Position numbers and translations under genes: made by a program. From the IMG/VR virus record IMGVR_UViG_3300010392_005355, positions 1 through 64,000 of that record: DNA of 64,000 nucleotides; one strand, written 5' to 3'. This DNA is from a virus. Position 1 is the stretch's first letter, and every line of letters begins with the position of its first letter. Positions 54,603 through 62,902 of this stretch are shown here, one piece after another. The notes under the pieces are model-generated. The model saw only the letters and a program-made list of their open reading frames with translations, was not told the origin of the DNA and did not search any database.

Positions 54603-57401
54603 CTAGTAGGTGTAGCGGACGCCGAAGACGTAGCGGGAACCGAACTCGTCATACTGGGACAGACGGTTCTTGGAGCCGTGATAGTAGTATTCCGGCTCGT
54701 CCGTCAGGTTCTTGCCTTCGACATAGACCTGCAGATGGTCGTTCACGTCATATTTGGCAGACGCTTCGACGCTCATATGGTCGTCTGTGTAACGGTCGAT
54801 GCCTGCGCCGAACAACTCGTCCAGATAAGCAGAGCGGTAGTTGGCAGAGACGCGGATGTCCCACGGGCCCTTGTCGTAGCCGATGGCGACGTTCCAGACG
54901 CGGTCATTCTGCTTCAGCATCGGGACATCGCGGGTCTTGGCGGCGTCTTCCTCATCCTGGACGGAGGTTTCGGAGTCGGCCAGGGTGAGGTTGCCGGAGA
55001 CCAGCAGGCCTTCCCAGGCCTCGCCGAGGAAATCGAGCTGCTGGACATAGTTGAACTCAATCCCCTTCACCGTGGCGCTGCCGCCATTGATATAGGTGGT
55101 GACTTCTTCCAGCGAACCCAGCGTTTCAGCATCCAGGAAGGACAGGTCAACCGAGCTTGGCAGCTGGTCGATATCATAGGTCGCCTCGAAGATCGGGTTG
55201 GAGATGTCCTTGTAGAACAGGCCGGCCGACAGCACGGACAATTTCGTCGGATAGTATTCGATGGAAAGATCGAAATTGTTGGCTTCGTACGGATCGAGTG
55301 CCGGGTTGCCGAGCTCTGCCTCGTCGCGGTCTTCATTCAGGGCGATGGTCGGGCGCATTTCGCCAAAGGCAGGGCGCACGATGGAGGCATAATACGCCGC
55401 GCGGCCGATGAGGTTGTCCGCAAAGGCATATTTCAGGTTCAGGCTGGGCAGGAAGTGGGCATATTCATCATCATACTGACGTGTGCCAACATTTGCCGGA
55501 TCGTCTTCCTCAGCGAAGATGTTACCCTTGGCGGAGACATCGGTGGCCTCGATACGGGCACCTGCCACAACGGTCAGGTTCTGCATCTGGAACGTACCCA
55601 TGCCGTAACCGGCGATGATCATCTCATCGATCGTGTAGTCTTCGGCCAGGCTGTCAAAGTTCGAACCATCCTCATCCAGCTCGTCTGCCGTAAAGGTGCC
55701 GCGCAGGGCATTAGTCAGTCCTGCAGACGGCCACTGGAACATCGGATTGGCCATGCGCCAGCCGGAGATCTGGGAGTTTGCGGTGATGTAGTCTGTCAGC
55801 AGAACGTCGTCACGCTCATAGATTTTCAGGTTCACATCCCGCACCTTTTCGCGGTCACGCACCTTCACACCCATTTTCCAGGTGACCGGTGTGTTACCCA
55901 GGACGGTATCGTTGGTCAGGTCCAGCTTGTAGGCCCATTCGGTGTCTTCATTGGTGGTAAATTCCCGTTCGAAGGAATCCATCGTGTAGTTGGACGGGTC
56001 GAGCAGGAAGTCATAGCCGGTGCCGGAGAATTTCGGCTTTTGGGGGTCCGAATTATCCCAGACCAGGATGCCGTCACCTTCCAGATCATCAGAGCGGAAG
56101 GTCACATCGTGATTGTTGGAGTCGTCTTCTTCGGCATAGGCGTAGGAGACTTCGTAATCGAACGTCCAGTTGCCAGCATAGGTCTTGCCGCCGAGGGCGT
56201 AGGTCTGGATGTTGCGAACTTCTTCGCGCTGGCGCACTTCGGCATCGGCCTCGGCATAGTCGAAGCTGAAGCCCGTATCGGTGACGGTCGGGTCTTCTTC
56301 GTCCAGGCTGCGGATTTCGAACTTGTTGCGAACTTCGTCATCCTTGTAGCGATTGTACAGGGTGCGGAGGTAAAGCTCTGTATTCTCTGTGGCCTTGTAG
56401 TCCACATTGAAGACAAGACCGACGCGCTCGCGGGTCAGATCGTACCAGCGCATTTCGTAGTCATCGTCCGGAATGATGGCGCCGACATCTTCGTTGAAGC
56501 CCCAGCCGCCGGTTTCGTTATTGTGGGCCTGGATCTGCAGATCCTGATAGTTGATGGAGGCGGCGACACCCAGTTTTTCGCCGAACACGTTGGAATAGGT
56601 CAGCGTGGCTTTCGGGGAAATCTCTTCGGTGATTTCGTTGTAGGAGCCCTCGACCTTGGCGCGGATGAACTGGCCATCGCGGTCAAAGGCGGAGATGGTT
56701 TTCAGATTGATCACACCACCGATGGTGTCGGCGTCGACATTCGGGGTCAGGGATTTCTGAACCTCGATACCGTCGAGAAGGTCAGACGGCACACCATCCA
56801 GCAGAACGCCGCGGCGGTCTTCCGGGGAGGGGGTGCGCACGCCGTTGATGGTGGCGGAGATGAGGTCTGTGTTGATGCCGCGGATGGAGACGTAGCGGCC
56901 TTCGCCCTGGTCGTTCTCGATGGACAGGCCCGGCACGCGGGAAAGGCTGTCAGCAACGGTCGTGTCGGGGAAGTTGCCGAGGCCGTCGGAGTCGATCACG
57001 TTGATGATGGCATCGGAGGCGCGCTGCTGGTTGATGGCGCCGGCCTGGGCCGCAGCAGAGCCGACGACCAGAACGTTGTCGAGATAGCGCACATCGCCGC
57101 CGAGCACGATGTCATAGGTGGAGTCGCCGGAGATGTTCACCGTGTCCGTGACCGTGTCTGCGCCGACATAGGAGATCGAAAGCGTGTAGTCGCCAGCCGG
57201 AATGCTGGTGAAGCGGTATGCGCCAAAACGGTCTGAGGAGGCGCTGCGGCCGAGTTCCTCAATCGTCACAATGGCGCCCTGCAGCGGCGCTTCGCCGGTC
57301 GCGTCGGTGACAACACCTTTGAGGATGTCGGCGGAAGCAGCCTGGACCAGGGTGGCCGTGGCGGCACCCAGGAGCAATAGCTTGCGGGTGGTTGAAGTCA
57401 T
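54603..57401 (-). CDS. TonB-dependent receptor
   Basis: A 932-aa outer-membrane receptor. A signal peptide (MTSTTRKLLLLGAATATLVQ), then a carboxypeptidase-like beta domain (about 28-105: GEAPLQGAIVTIEELGRSAS), a plug (about 120-240) and a beta barrel ending in an aromatic residue (YVFGVRYTY). It pairs with the phytase gene, so import of phytate-derived inositol phosphate or released product is likely, but the ligand is not shown by sequence. The ATG at 57401 gives the intact signal peptide; longer frames are not credible. Confidence 0.95.
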   Translation of the reverse strand: MTSTTRKLLLLGAATATLVQAASADILKGVVTDATGEAPLQGAIVTIEELGRSASSDRFGAYRFTSIPAGDYTLSISYVGADTVTDTVNISGDSTYDIVLGGDVRYLDNVLVVGSAAAQAGAINQQRASDAIINVIDSDGLGNFPDTTVADSLSRVPGLSIENDQGEGRYVSIRGINTDLISATINGVRTPSPEDRRGVLLDGVPSDLLDGIEVQKSLTPNVDADTIGGVINLKTISAFDRDGQFIRAKVEGSYNEITEEISPKATLTYSNVFGEKLGVAASINYQDLQIQAHNNETGGWGFNEDVGAIIPDDDYEMRWYDLTRERVGLVFNVDYKATENTELYLRTLYNRYKDDEVRNKFEIRSLDEEDPTVTDTGFSFDYAEADAEVRQREEVRNIQTYALGGKTYAGNWTFDYEVSYAYAEEDDSNNHDVTFRSDDLEGDGILVWDNSDPQKPKFSGTGYDFLLDPSNYTMDSFEREFTTNEDTEWAYKLDLTNDTVLGNTPVTWKMGVKVRDREKVRDVNLKIYERDDVLLTDYITANSQISGWRMANPMFQWPSAGLTNALRGTFTADELDEDGSNFDSLAEDYTIDEMIIAGYGMGTFQMQNLTVVAGARIEATDVSAKGNIFAEEDDPANVGTRQYDDEYAHFLPSLNLKYAFADNLIGRAAYYASIVRPAFGEMRPTIALNEDRDEAELGNPALDPYEANNFDLSIEYYPTKLSVLSAGLFYKDISNPIFEATYDIDQLPSSVDLSFLDAETLGSLEEVTTYINGGSATVKGIEFNYVQQLDFLGEAWEGLLVSGNLTLADSETSVQDEEDAAKTRDVPMLKQNDRVWNVAIGYDKGPWDIRVSANYRSAYLDELFGAGIDRYTDDHMSVEASAKYDVNDHLQVYVEGKNLTDEPEYYYHGSKNRLSQYDEFGSRYVFGVRYTY

Positions 57402-57679
57402 GGGAGGAAGTCCTTCTCTCTGGATGGCGGCCCGTTCCCACGGCTCCGTTACGCCTGAATGACAGATGCGTAATGTTTTTGTGACGCTCCCCGGTTTCAT
57501 TAGGTTTTTGGGCCAAGCCCCGGTCATGCGGGGAGAAATTCGTGCTTTTCCTGCAACACATCTGTGTCCGGATGGGCGGCCGCGCGGGAGAATCATACGG
57601 GATTCATGAAGTCTACCCACGCGCGAATCCGATGGGGACGGGCATGGGGGAAACTGCCCTCATGAGACGGGAGGGACGC

Positions 57680-58498
57680 ATGTCACATCATCCGAAGAGG
57701 GAACGTTTGAAGCGCCAGATCCGGCTCTGCTGGCTGCTCGGCTGGAGCGTTACGCGCATTGCGGCGCAGGTGGGGCTGCACCGCACAAGCGTCTACCGCC
57801 TGATGCGCGAACATGAGCTGAACGAGCCGGAAAAGCCGCTGGAGCGCCTGCAGCTGGCCATGGATGAAGCGCAGGACCAGGCGACGGAACAGATGCTGGC
57901 CGCCGCCGCGGCGGGCGAGGACATCGCGCCGAGAGTGACGCAGCTGGTGCGGGTCAGCACGGAAGTGCGCCAGCTGGAAATGGCAGGAATCAAGGTCGGG
58001 GGGATCGCCCATGAACGGGAGGCCGCAAATCAAGCCGCAGACGAGGAAGAGGACATCTATGCCTTCCTCTCCGATGAAGGGGCCCAGACGGGCGGCCATG
58101 AGAGGAAAGGGCGACCAGCTGATGGATCCGGACTTCCGCCGAAAGGTGCGCCGGGCCTGCGAGACGGGGGACTGGAGCGACCTGCCGCCGAAGACGGGCG
58201 AACTGGTGGCGGAGAATCCGTGGTTGCGCCTGGCCCGCGATACACAGGTTCCACCGCGGGCGGGCTGGCGGACATGTCTGTTCATGGGCGGACGCGGCGC
58301 TGGCAAGACACGGGCCGGGGCGGAATGGCTGCGCTGGAGCCTGCTGCACGGCGGGCGGAGGCGTGCGGCGCTGGTGGGCCCGGCCCTGCACGATGTGCGC
58401 GAAGTGATGATCGACGGACCGAGCGGCCTGAAATGGATCGAGCCCAGGCAGGATCTTCGCCCGGTCTATCATGCGAGCCGGCGTATCCTGCGCTTTGA
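57680..58498 (+). CDS. GTA TerS-like protein (gp1)
   Basis: Starts at ATG 57680 after a strong GGAGG site. Residues 1-140 are gene-like: an HTH (LCWLLGWSVTRIAAQVGLHR, TSVYRLMREHELNEPE), then a helical oligomerisation region. This fits the small terminase/gp1 of GTA clusters. After about residue 140 the frame runs on without a stop, over 488 bp of the large-subunit gene, giving a Gly/Arg/Pro-rich tail. Relatives end near 58,090, so the tail is probably an artefact of a lost stop or a true extension. Confidence 0.72.
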   Translation: MSHHPKRERLKRQIRLCWLLGWSVTRIAAQVGLHRTSVYRLMREHELNEPEKPLERLQLAMDEAQDQATEQMLAAAAAGEDIAPRVTQLVRVSTEVRQLEMAGIKVGGIAHEREAANQAADEEEDIYAFLSDEGAQTGGHERKGRPADGSGLPPKGAPGLRDGGLERPAAEDGRTGGGESVVAPGPRYTGSTAGGLADMSVHGRTRRWQDTGRGGMAALEPAARRAEACGAGGPGPARCARSDDRRTERPEMDRAQAGSSPGLSCEPAYPAL

Positions 58499-59420
58499 CA
58501 ATGGCGCAGAGGCGCATGTCTTCTCCGCCGAAGACCCGGACAGTCTGCGCGGCCCGCAATTCGATGTCGCCTGGTGTGACGAGATTGCCGCCTGGGCGAA
58601 GGGAGAGGCAGTGTGGGACACGCTGCAGATGGGTCTGCGCCTGGGGGCGGCTCCGCGCTGCTTTGCGTCCACGACGCCGCGGGCGGTGGGCCTGATGCGC
58701 CGCCTGCTGTCTGCGGGAGAGGATGAGGCCGTGCATGTGCTGCGCGCCGGGACGCAGGAGAATGCCGGCAATCTGTCACCGGATTTCCTGCGCGCCATGA
58801 AGGCCGCCTATGGCGATAGCCAGCTGGCTCGGCAGGAGCTGAACGGCGAATTCATGGAAGACCCCGAAGGCGCCTTGTTCCGTAGGGGGATGATTGACGG
58901 CGCCCGTGTCGATGCCCCGCCCATGATGGAGGATGTGATCGTCGCGGTCGACCCGCCGGCGACCAGCGGTCCGGCGGCGGATGCGTGCGGCATCATCGCG
59001 GCGGGCGTGCGCAGCGGCCATGCCTATGTGCTGGCGGATGCGTCTGCGCCGGGGCTGAAGCCGCTGGACTGGGCCCGGCGCGCGGTGGCGGTTTGCCGCG
59101 AGACCGGCGCGCGGGAGATTATCGCGGAGGCCAATCAGGGCGGCGAAATGGTGCGGCAGATTTTGGAGAGCGCCGGGGCGGGCGTGCCGGTGCGGCTGGT
59201 GCATGCGCGGCTGGGCAAGCGGGCGCGGGCGGCCCCGGTGGCAACATTGTACGCACAGGGACGGGTCAGCCATGTCGGCCTGCTGCCCACGCTGGAAGAC
59301 CAGATGTGCCGGTTTGGCGCGGAAGGGTTCCGCGGCTCACCGGACCGCGTGGACGCGCTGGTCTGGGCGGTGTGGGCGTTGGTGCTGGAAGGTGCCGGGC
59401 CATGGGTGCGGGTGTTGTGA
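58011..59420 (+). CDS. GTA terminase large subunit (gp2)
   Basis: Up to 469 aa. Walker A GGRGAGKT, Walker B FDVAWCDEIAAW, and nuclease-site Asp residues at VAVDPPATSG and RVDALVWAVWAL. It is similar to gp2 of RcGTA-type clusters. The ATG at 58011 has a GGGGGGA site, but starts at 58074, 58098 or 58122 are also possible since conservation begins near MDPDF. It packages random host DNA if the GTA is functional. Confidence 0.93.
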   Translation: MNGRPQIKPQTRKRTSMPSSPMKGPRRAAMRGKGDQLMDPDFRRKVRRACETGDWSDLPPKTGELVAENPWLRLARDTQVPPRAGWRTCLFMGGRGAGKTRAGAEWLRWSLLHGGRRRAALVGPALHDVREVMIDGPSGLKWIEPRQDLRPVYHASRRILRFDNGAEAHVFSAEDPDSLRGPQFDVAWCDEIAAWAKGEAVWDTLQMGLRLGAAPRCFASTTPRAVGLMRRLLSAGEDEAVHVLRAGTQENAGNLSPDFLRAMKAAYGDSQLARQELNGEFMEDPEGALFRRGMIDGARVDAPPMMEDVIVAVDPPATSGPAADACGIIAAGVRSGHAYVLADASAPGLKPLDWARRAVAVCRETGAREIIAEANQGGEMVRQILESAGAGVPVRLVHARLGKRARAAPVATLYAQGRVSHVGLLPTLEDQMCRFGAEGFRGSPDRVDALVWAVWALVLEGAGPWVRVL

Positions 59421-59436
59421 GGGGGGAGTCCGCAGG

Positions 59437-59536
59437 AACCCCCTCTGTCTCCCCCTTTTCAAGGGGGAGGACGCAGATAGCAGGCGCCTTGCTTGGGGAC
59501 ACTCTCCCCCCTGCAAGGGGGGAGTTGGAGGGGGTT
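59437..59536. repeat. ~100-bp palindromic repeat element, intergenic copy
   Basis: Two C/G-rich inverted repeats (CTCCCCCTT...AAGGGGGAG and CTCCCCCCTGCAAGGGGGGAG) enclose a core with GCGCCTTGCTTG. Its reverse complement aligns along its whole length with 62931-63032. The element sits between terL and the DUF559 gene and may act as a terminator for both. Confidence 0.85.
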
Positions 59537-59555
59537 AAGCGGAGGTTCGGGAAGG

Positions 59556-59921
59556 TTAGTCTTGCTGGCGCAGGCGCGACTCCACCTCTCGCTTGATCGT
59601 GTCAGCCACGGCATCCAGAGAGTCGTCTATATAGGAGACAGGGATGCGCAGGACGGTGATGCCCTTGCTGGCGAGGAAGGCATCGCGGCGGGCGTCTGCG
59701 GCCTCATCATGCCAGTCGCCATCGACCTCGACGGCGAGCTTCAGGGAGGGGCAGTAATAATCGAGGAAATAGGGGCCGACAGGATGTTGGCGGCGGAAGG
59801 AAGCGCCCATTTGCCCGCGGCTGAGTACAGGCCAAAGACGGCGCTCTGTCTGAGTGGCGGATTGGCGAAGTGCACGGGCGCGGCGTGTCTGTTCAGGCTT
59901 GCGCGAGAACGGCGCCGCCAT
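59556..59921 (-). CDS. DUF559 endonuclease-like protein
   Basis: A 121-aa protein of the DUF559 (Vsr-like, PD-(D/E)XK) family. RRLWPVLSRGQMGASFRRQH, then FLDYYCPSLKLAVEVDGDWH, has the Asp and E-V-D-G core. It is a presumed DNA nuclease of unknown role. Minus strand within the GTA region, directly following the ParA-partner gene by 3 bp. Confidence 0.9.
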   Translation of the reverse strand: MAAPFSRKPEQTRRARALRQSATQTERRLWPVLSRGQMGASFRRQHPVGPYFLDYYCPSLKLAVEVDGDWHDEAADARRDAFLASKGITVLRIPVSYIDDSLDAVADTIKREVESRLRQQD

Positions 59922-59924
59922 GCA

Positions 59925-60410
59925 TCAGCCCCCCGTGCGGAAGGCTTTGCGGCCGAAATAGGCGTTTTTGGGGGGCGTGGGTTTGTCGTCGTCGGAGGCC
60001 GTTTCCTCCGTGGACGTTTCTTCTGCTGCGGTTTCCGCCTCTGCCGGTTTGGCTTCCGCTGCGGATTCTAGCGGGGCGGGCATGTTGCCGGTCATCAGGC
60101 CGCGAATCCAGGCGCAGGCGGCGCCGGCGGTGGAGACTTCGATGTCCGGGACGGTCTTGTCCATGCGGCGGGCGAGCTGGCGCGCCTGGTGGGCGGTCAG
60201 GGATTTCAGCACCTTGTCGAAGATCTCCGGCCCGACTGTTTCGCGGAGGGCCTTCATGTCTTCCGTGGTCTGACCCGCGGAGACCATCAGTCTCTTGACG
60301 AGAATTTCTGTGGCGGCGGAGAAGTCTTTCTCCCCCAGCTTGCCGAAGCGGTCTTTCTGGCCGAGCAGGGCGCCGAGGGCGTTGGCGCTGTCCTTGGGGG
60401 CGTCGGTCAT
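59925..60410 (-). CDS. ParA-partner protein with disordered tail ending YFGRKAFRTGG
   Basis: A 161-aa protein. Residues about 1-105 are helical (KDFSAATEILVKRLMVSAGQ, LTAHQARQLARRMDKTVPDI). Residues about 110-145 are an acidic Ala/Glu/Thr linker. The final 11 residues, YFGRKAFRTGG, form a distinct basic-aromatic tail. The ATG overlaps the ParA stop (ATGA), the usual arrangement of a ParA-type ATPase with its adaptor. No ParB family similarity seen. The tail is nearly shared with a 28-aa prophage protein at 50350-50436. Confidence 0.8.
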   Translation of the reverse strand: MTDAPKDSANALGALLGQKDRFGKLGEKDFSAATEILVKRLMVSAGQTTEDMKALRETVGPEIFDKVLKSLTAHQARQLARRMDKTVPDIEVSTAGAACAWIRGLMTGNMPAPLESAAEAKPAEAETAAEETSTEETASDDDKPTPPKNAYFGRKAFRTGG

Positions 60411-61291
60411 TGGATTTTCTCCCGCACTTCCTTGAGAAGGCTTTCCACAACGCCGAGCGCTTCGCCTGGCCATTTTGCCTTCAGGGTCGGTTCCGGGCCG
60501 AGCTCGATCGGGTTTGTGGCAAAGCCCTGTTTCATCGGCACAACGGTCTTGAACATGGTGAATTCGGTTTCCTTGGCGTTCGCCGCCTCGCGCATGGCAT
60601 TGAGGACCACTTGCTGGTGCGGTGTGCCATCATAGCGAGTCGCCAGAACGCAGGGGAGGCTGTCAATGTCCCGCCCGCGCAGATTGCGCATGATGTCGCC
60701 TGTGAAGAGGTCGAGGCCGAGTGTGGACATGAAGTCCGGAATGGTGGGCACGATGATCAGGTGGCTGGCGGCCAGGACGGTTTCGGTCATCACGGAAATG
60801 CCGGGCGGGCAGTCACAGATGATGACGTCATAATCGGCTTTCAGCTTTTCAAAGTCATCGCGCATGCGGCGGCCGACCTGGCCCTGCAGGGCCTCCATGG
60901 AATAGCCCTTGGCGGTCAGCTCATAGATCAGCTCGCGCTCTGTCTTGCGCAGGCGCGGTGAGGAGGGGATCAGGTCCAGCTCCAGCGGCTTGCCATTGTA
61001 GGAGACATCGGACGCGTCGGTGACGATGAAGTCTGAGAGGCGCTTGTGCTCACCGGCGAAGAAATTCTCCAGCAGCCAGTCAGAAATCGTGACGTATTCA
61101 TTGATCGCGCGGAACAGATGTTCGTCGCCCTCATGGCCGAAAACGAGCAGCGAGGCGTTGGCCTGCGTATCCAGATCCACGACCAGCGTGCGGAAGCCAT
61201 TGGCGGCAAATGCCTCTGCAAGGCTGACACAAGTGGTGGTTTTGCCGACCCCGCCCTTGGAGTTGGCAATGGAAATGACACGTGCTGACAT
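60407..61291 (-). CDS. ParA-family ATPase
   Basis: A 294-aa protein starting MSARVISIANSKGGVGKTTT: deviant Walker A KGGVGKTT with the signature Lys, Walker A' VVDLDTQANAS and Walker B YDVIICDCPP. Orphan ParA proteins of this kind position plasmids, protein clusters or organelles by surfing the nucleoid, with a small partner encoded next to them. The cargo here is unknown. An in-frame extension upstream is rejected. Between it and the portal gene is a 217-bp divergent gap. Confidence 0.93.
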   Translation of the reverse strand: MSARVISIANSKGGVGKTTTCVSLAEAFAANGFRTLVVDLDTQANASLLVFGHEGDEHLFRAINEYVTISDWLLENFFAGEHKRLSDFIVTDASDVSYNGKPLELDLIPSSPRLRKTERELIYELTAKGYSMEALQGQVGRRMRDDFEKLKADYDVIICDCPPGISVMTETVLAASHLIIVPTIPDFMSTLGLDLFTGDIMRNLRGRDIDSLPCVLATRYDGTPHQQVVLNAMREAANAKETEFTMFKTVVPMKQGFATNPIELGPEPTLKAKWPGEALGVVESLLKEVREKIQ

Positions 61292-61508
61292 TCTGTTAGC
61301 TCCCTGGCGCCTGATAGTTCGGCGAAAAAGCAGATTTGCGCCGGTCTGGCTATGCCTGCACGGGAATAAAATACAGGGAAAAATTCGGCGCTTTCCCTGA
61401 TGTTTTAGCGGTAGGCCGCTGTTTTTGGAAGGGTTTTCCAAACTGAATCCGATGGGGATGTCAGGGATTTAATTTCTGCTCATCGAACGAAACAGAGCGG
61501 AGCCCTTC

Positions 61509-62675
61509 ATGAAACCCATCTGGCCTTTCCGATTGCCCCAGCGCGAGGCGAAAGCGGCGGTGCCTCTGGTCGCGCTATCAGAAATCGGGACGGCCAGATG
61601 GGGCGCCCGCGATGGCGCGGCGTTGACGCGGGACGGGTATCTGCAGAATGCCGTGGCCTATCGCGCGGTGCGCATGGTGGCCGAGGCGGCGGCGTCCGTT
61701 CCGCTGGTGACGGCGCACGATGGCGCGGCGCGGCTGATCCGCAGGCCGCAGCCGGACGGCGTGGCGGCGGAACTGTTCGAGGCGGTCTATTCCCAGCTTC
61801 AGCTGACCGGCAATGCCTTTCTGGAAGGCGTCTGCCTGGAGGCTGTGGGGGCGGCGGCCAGTGGGGCGGCCAGTGGGGCGGATGGGGCGGGGGTGTCTGC
61901 GCTGTATGCGCTGGCCCCGTCCGCCATGCGGCCGCTGAAGGATGCGCGCGGCTGGGTGGAGGCCTGGGCCGTGAAGGAACGCCATGGCGAGCGGGTGATC
62001 CGCCGCGATGCAGAGACGGGCTGGAGCCCGGTGCTGCACCTGAAACTGTTCAACCCGGTGAATGACACGTTGGGCCTGGCCCCGCTGGGCGCGGCGCGGC
62101 GGGCGCTGGACCTGCACAATGCGAGCGCGGACTGGGCGAAGGCGCTGATCGATAATTCGGCCAAGCCCTCCGGCGCGCTGGTCTATGGCGGGCATGGGCG
62201 GATGCCGCCGGACCAGTTCGAGGCGCTGAAGACGGAGCTGGAGAGCATGTATTCCGGCGCCAGCAATGCGGGGCGGCCCCTGCTGCTGGAGGGCGGGTTG
62301 GAGTGGCGGCCGATGTCTCTGTCGCCAGCGGAGATGGATTTTCTGGAGGCGCGGCATGGCGCGGCGCGGGAGATTGCGCTGGCGCTGGGCGTGCCGCCCA
62401 TGCTGTTGGGGATTCCGGGGGATAATACGTATTCGAACTATAAGGAGGCGAACCTCGCCTTCTGGCGGATGACGATTTTGCCGCTGGTGCAGAAATTCGC
62501 GGGCGCGCTGTCGGCCTGGCTGGATGTGCCATTCGGGCAGGATGTGGAGATCCGCGCAGACATTGACCGCGTGCCGGCCCTGTCGGCCGAGAGGGATGCG
62601 CTGTGGGCGCGGCTGGAAGGCGCGAGCTTTGCGACCGCAGAGGAGAAGCGACGTCTGGCGGGGCTGCAATCATGA
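61509..62675 (+). CDS. GTA portal protein (gp3)
   Basis: A 388-aa HK97-type portal. LTRDGYLQNAVAYRAVRMVA, LQLTGNAFLEG, LGLAPLGAARRALDLHNASA and LGIPGDNTYSNYKEANLAFW are characteristic. A short GAASGAASGADGAG low-complexity insert (about 116-130) is unusual. It is similar to gp3 of RcGTA-type clusters and distinct from the DUF1073 portal of the prophage. Confidence 0.95.
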   Translation: MKPIWPFRLPQREAKAAVPLVALSEIGTARWGARDGAALTRDGYLQNAVAYRAVRMVAEAAASVPLVTAHDGAARLIRRPQPDGVAAELFEAVYSQLQLTGNAFLEGVCLEAVGAAASGAASGADGAGVSALYALAPSAMRPLKDARGWVEAWAVKERHGERVIRRDAETGWSPVLHLKLFNPVNDTLGLAPLGAARRALDLHNASADWAKALIDNSAKPSGALVYGGHGRMPPDQFEALKTELESMYSGASNAGRPLLLEGGLEWRPMSLSPAEMDFLEARHGAAREIALALGVPPMLLGIPGDNTYSNYKEANLAFWRMTILPLVQKFAGALSAWLDVPFGQDVEIRADIDRVPALSAERDALWARLEGASFATAEEKRRLAGLQS

Positions 62676-62902
62676 AGATGGAGCAGAAAGTGACGGCAGG
62701 CTTTGTGCTGGCCGTGATGGTGCAGACCGGCGGCGCGCTGGTCTGGGCCGGGGCAGCGGCGGAGCGGATTTCGCACCTGGAGCAAACCGTCCGGGAACGG
62801 CGCACAATGGTGGAACGGCTGGCGCGCCTGGAAGAGGGCGTCGACCGGATGGAAAGCCAGCTGGACCGGATAGAGCGGAAGATGGAGGCGGGGGATGAGT
62901 AG
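62672..62902 (+). CDS. GTA small membrane/coiled-coil protein (gp3.5-like)
   Basis: A 76-aa protein from MKMEQKVTAGFVLAVMVQTG: one N-terminal membrane helix (about 8-26), then a coiled coil (LARLEEGVDRMESQLDRIER). It has the size and place of gp3.5 in GTA clusters. The start overlaps the portal stop as ATGA. Confidence 0.82.
   Translation: MKMEQKVTAGFVLAVMVQTGGALVWAGAAAERISHLEQTVRERRTMVERLARLEEGVDRMESQLDRIERKMEAGDE

Noticed and set aside
54510-57236. A 908-codon open frame on the plus strand
   Set aside because: It is antisense to the TonB receptor; its Val/Ile/Gly/Asp-rich composition is the usual mirror of a high-GC coding strand. The receptor frame has a signal peptide, plug and barrel features.
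57402-57679. Possible CtrA box upstream of the GTA cluster
   Set aside because: GTA genes are often under CtrA control, so I looked for TTAA-N7-TTAA in this gap and saw none.
61850-61905. G-rich repeats resembling a short tandem array
   Set aside because: They are low-complexity GGGGCGGCCAGT-like units coding GAASGAASGADGAG in the GTA portal gene. No spacers, so not a CRISPR array. No CRISPR array was seen anywhere in the window.
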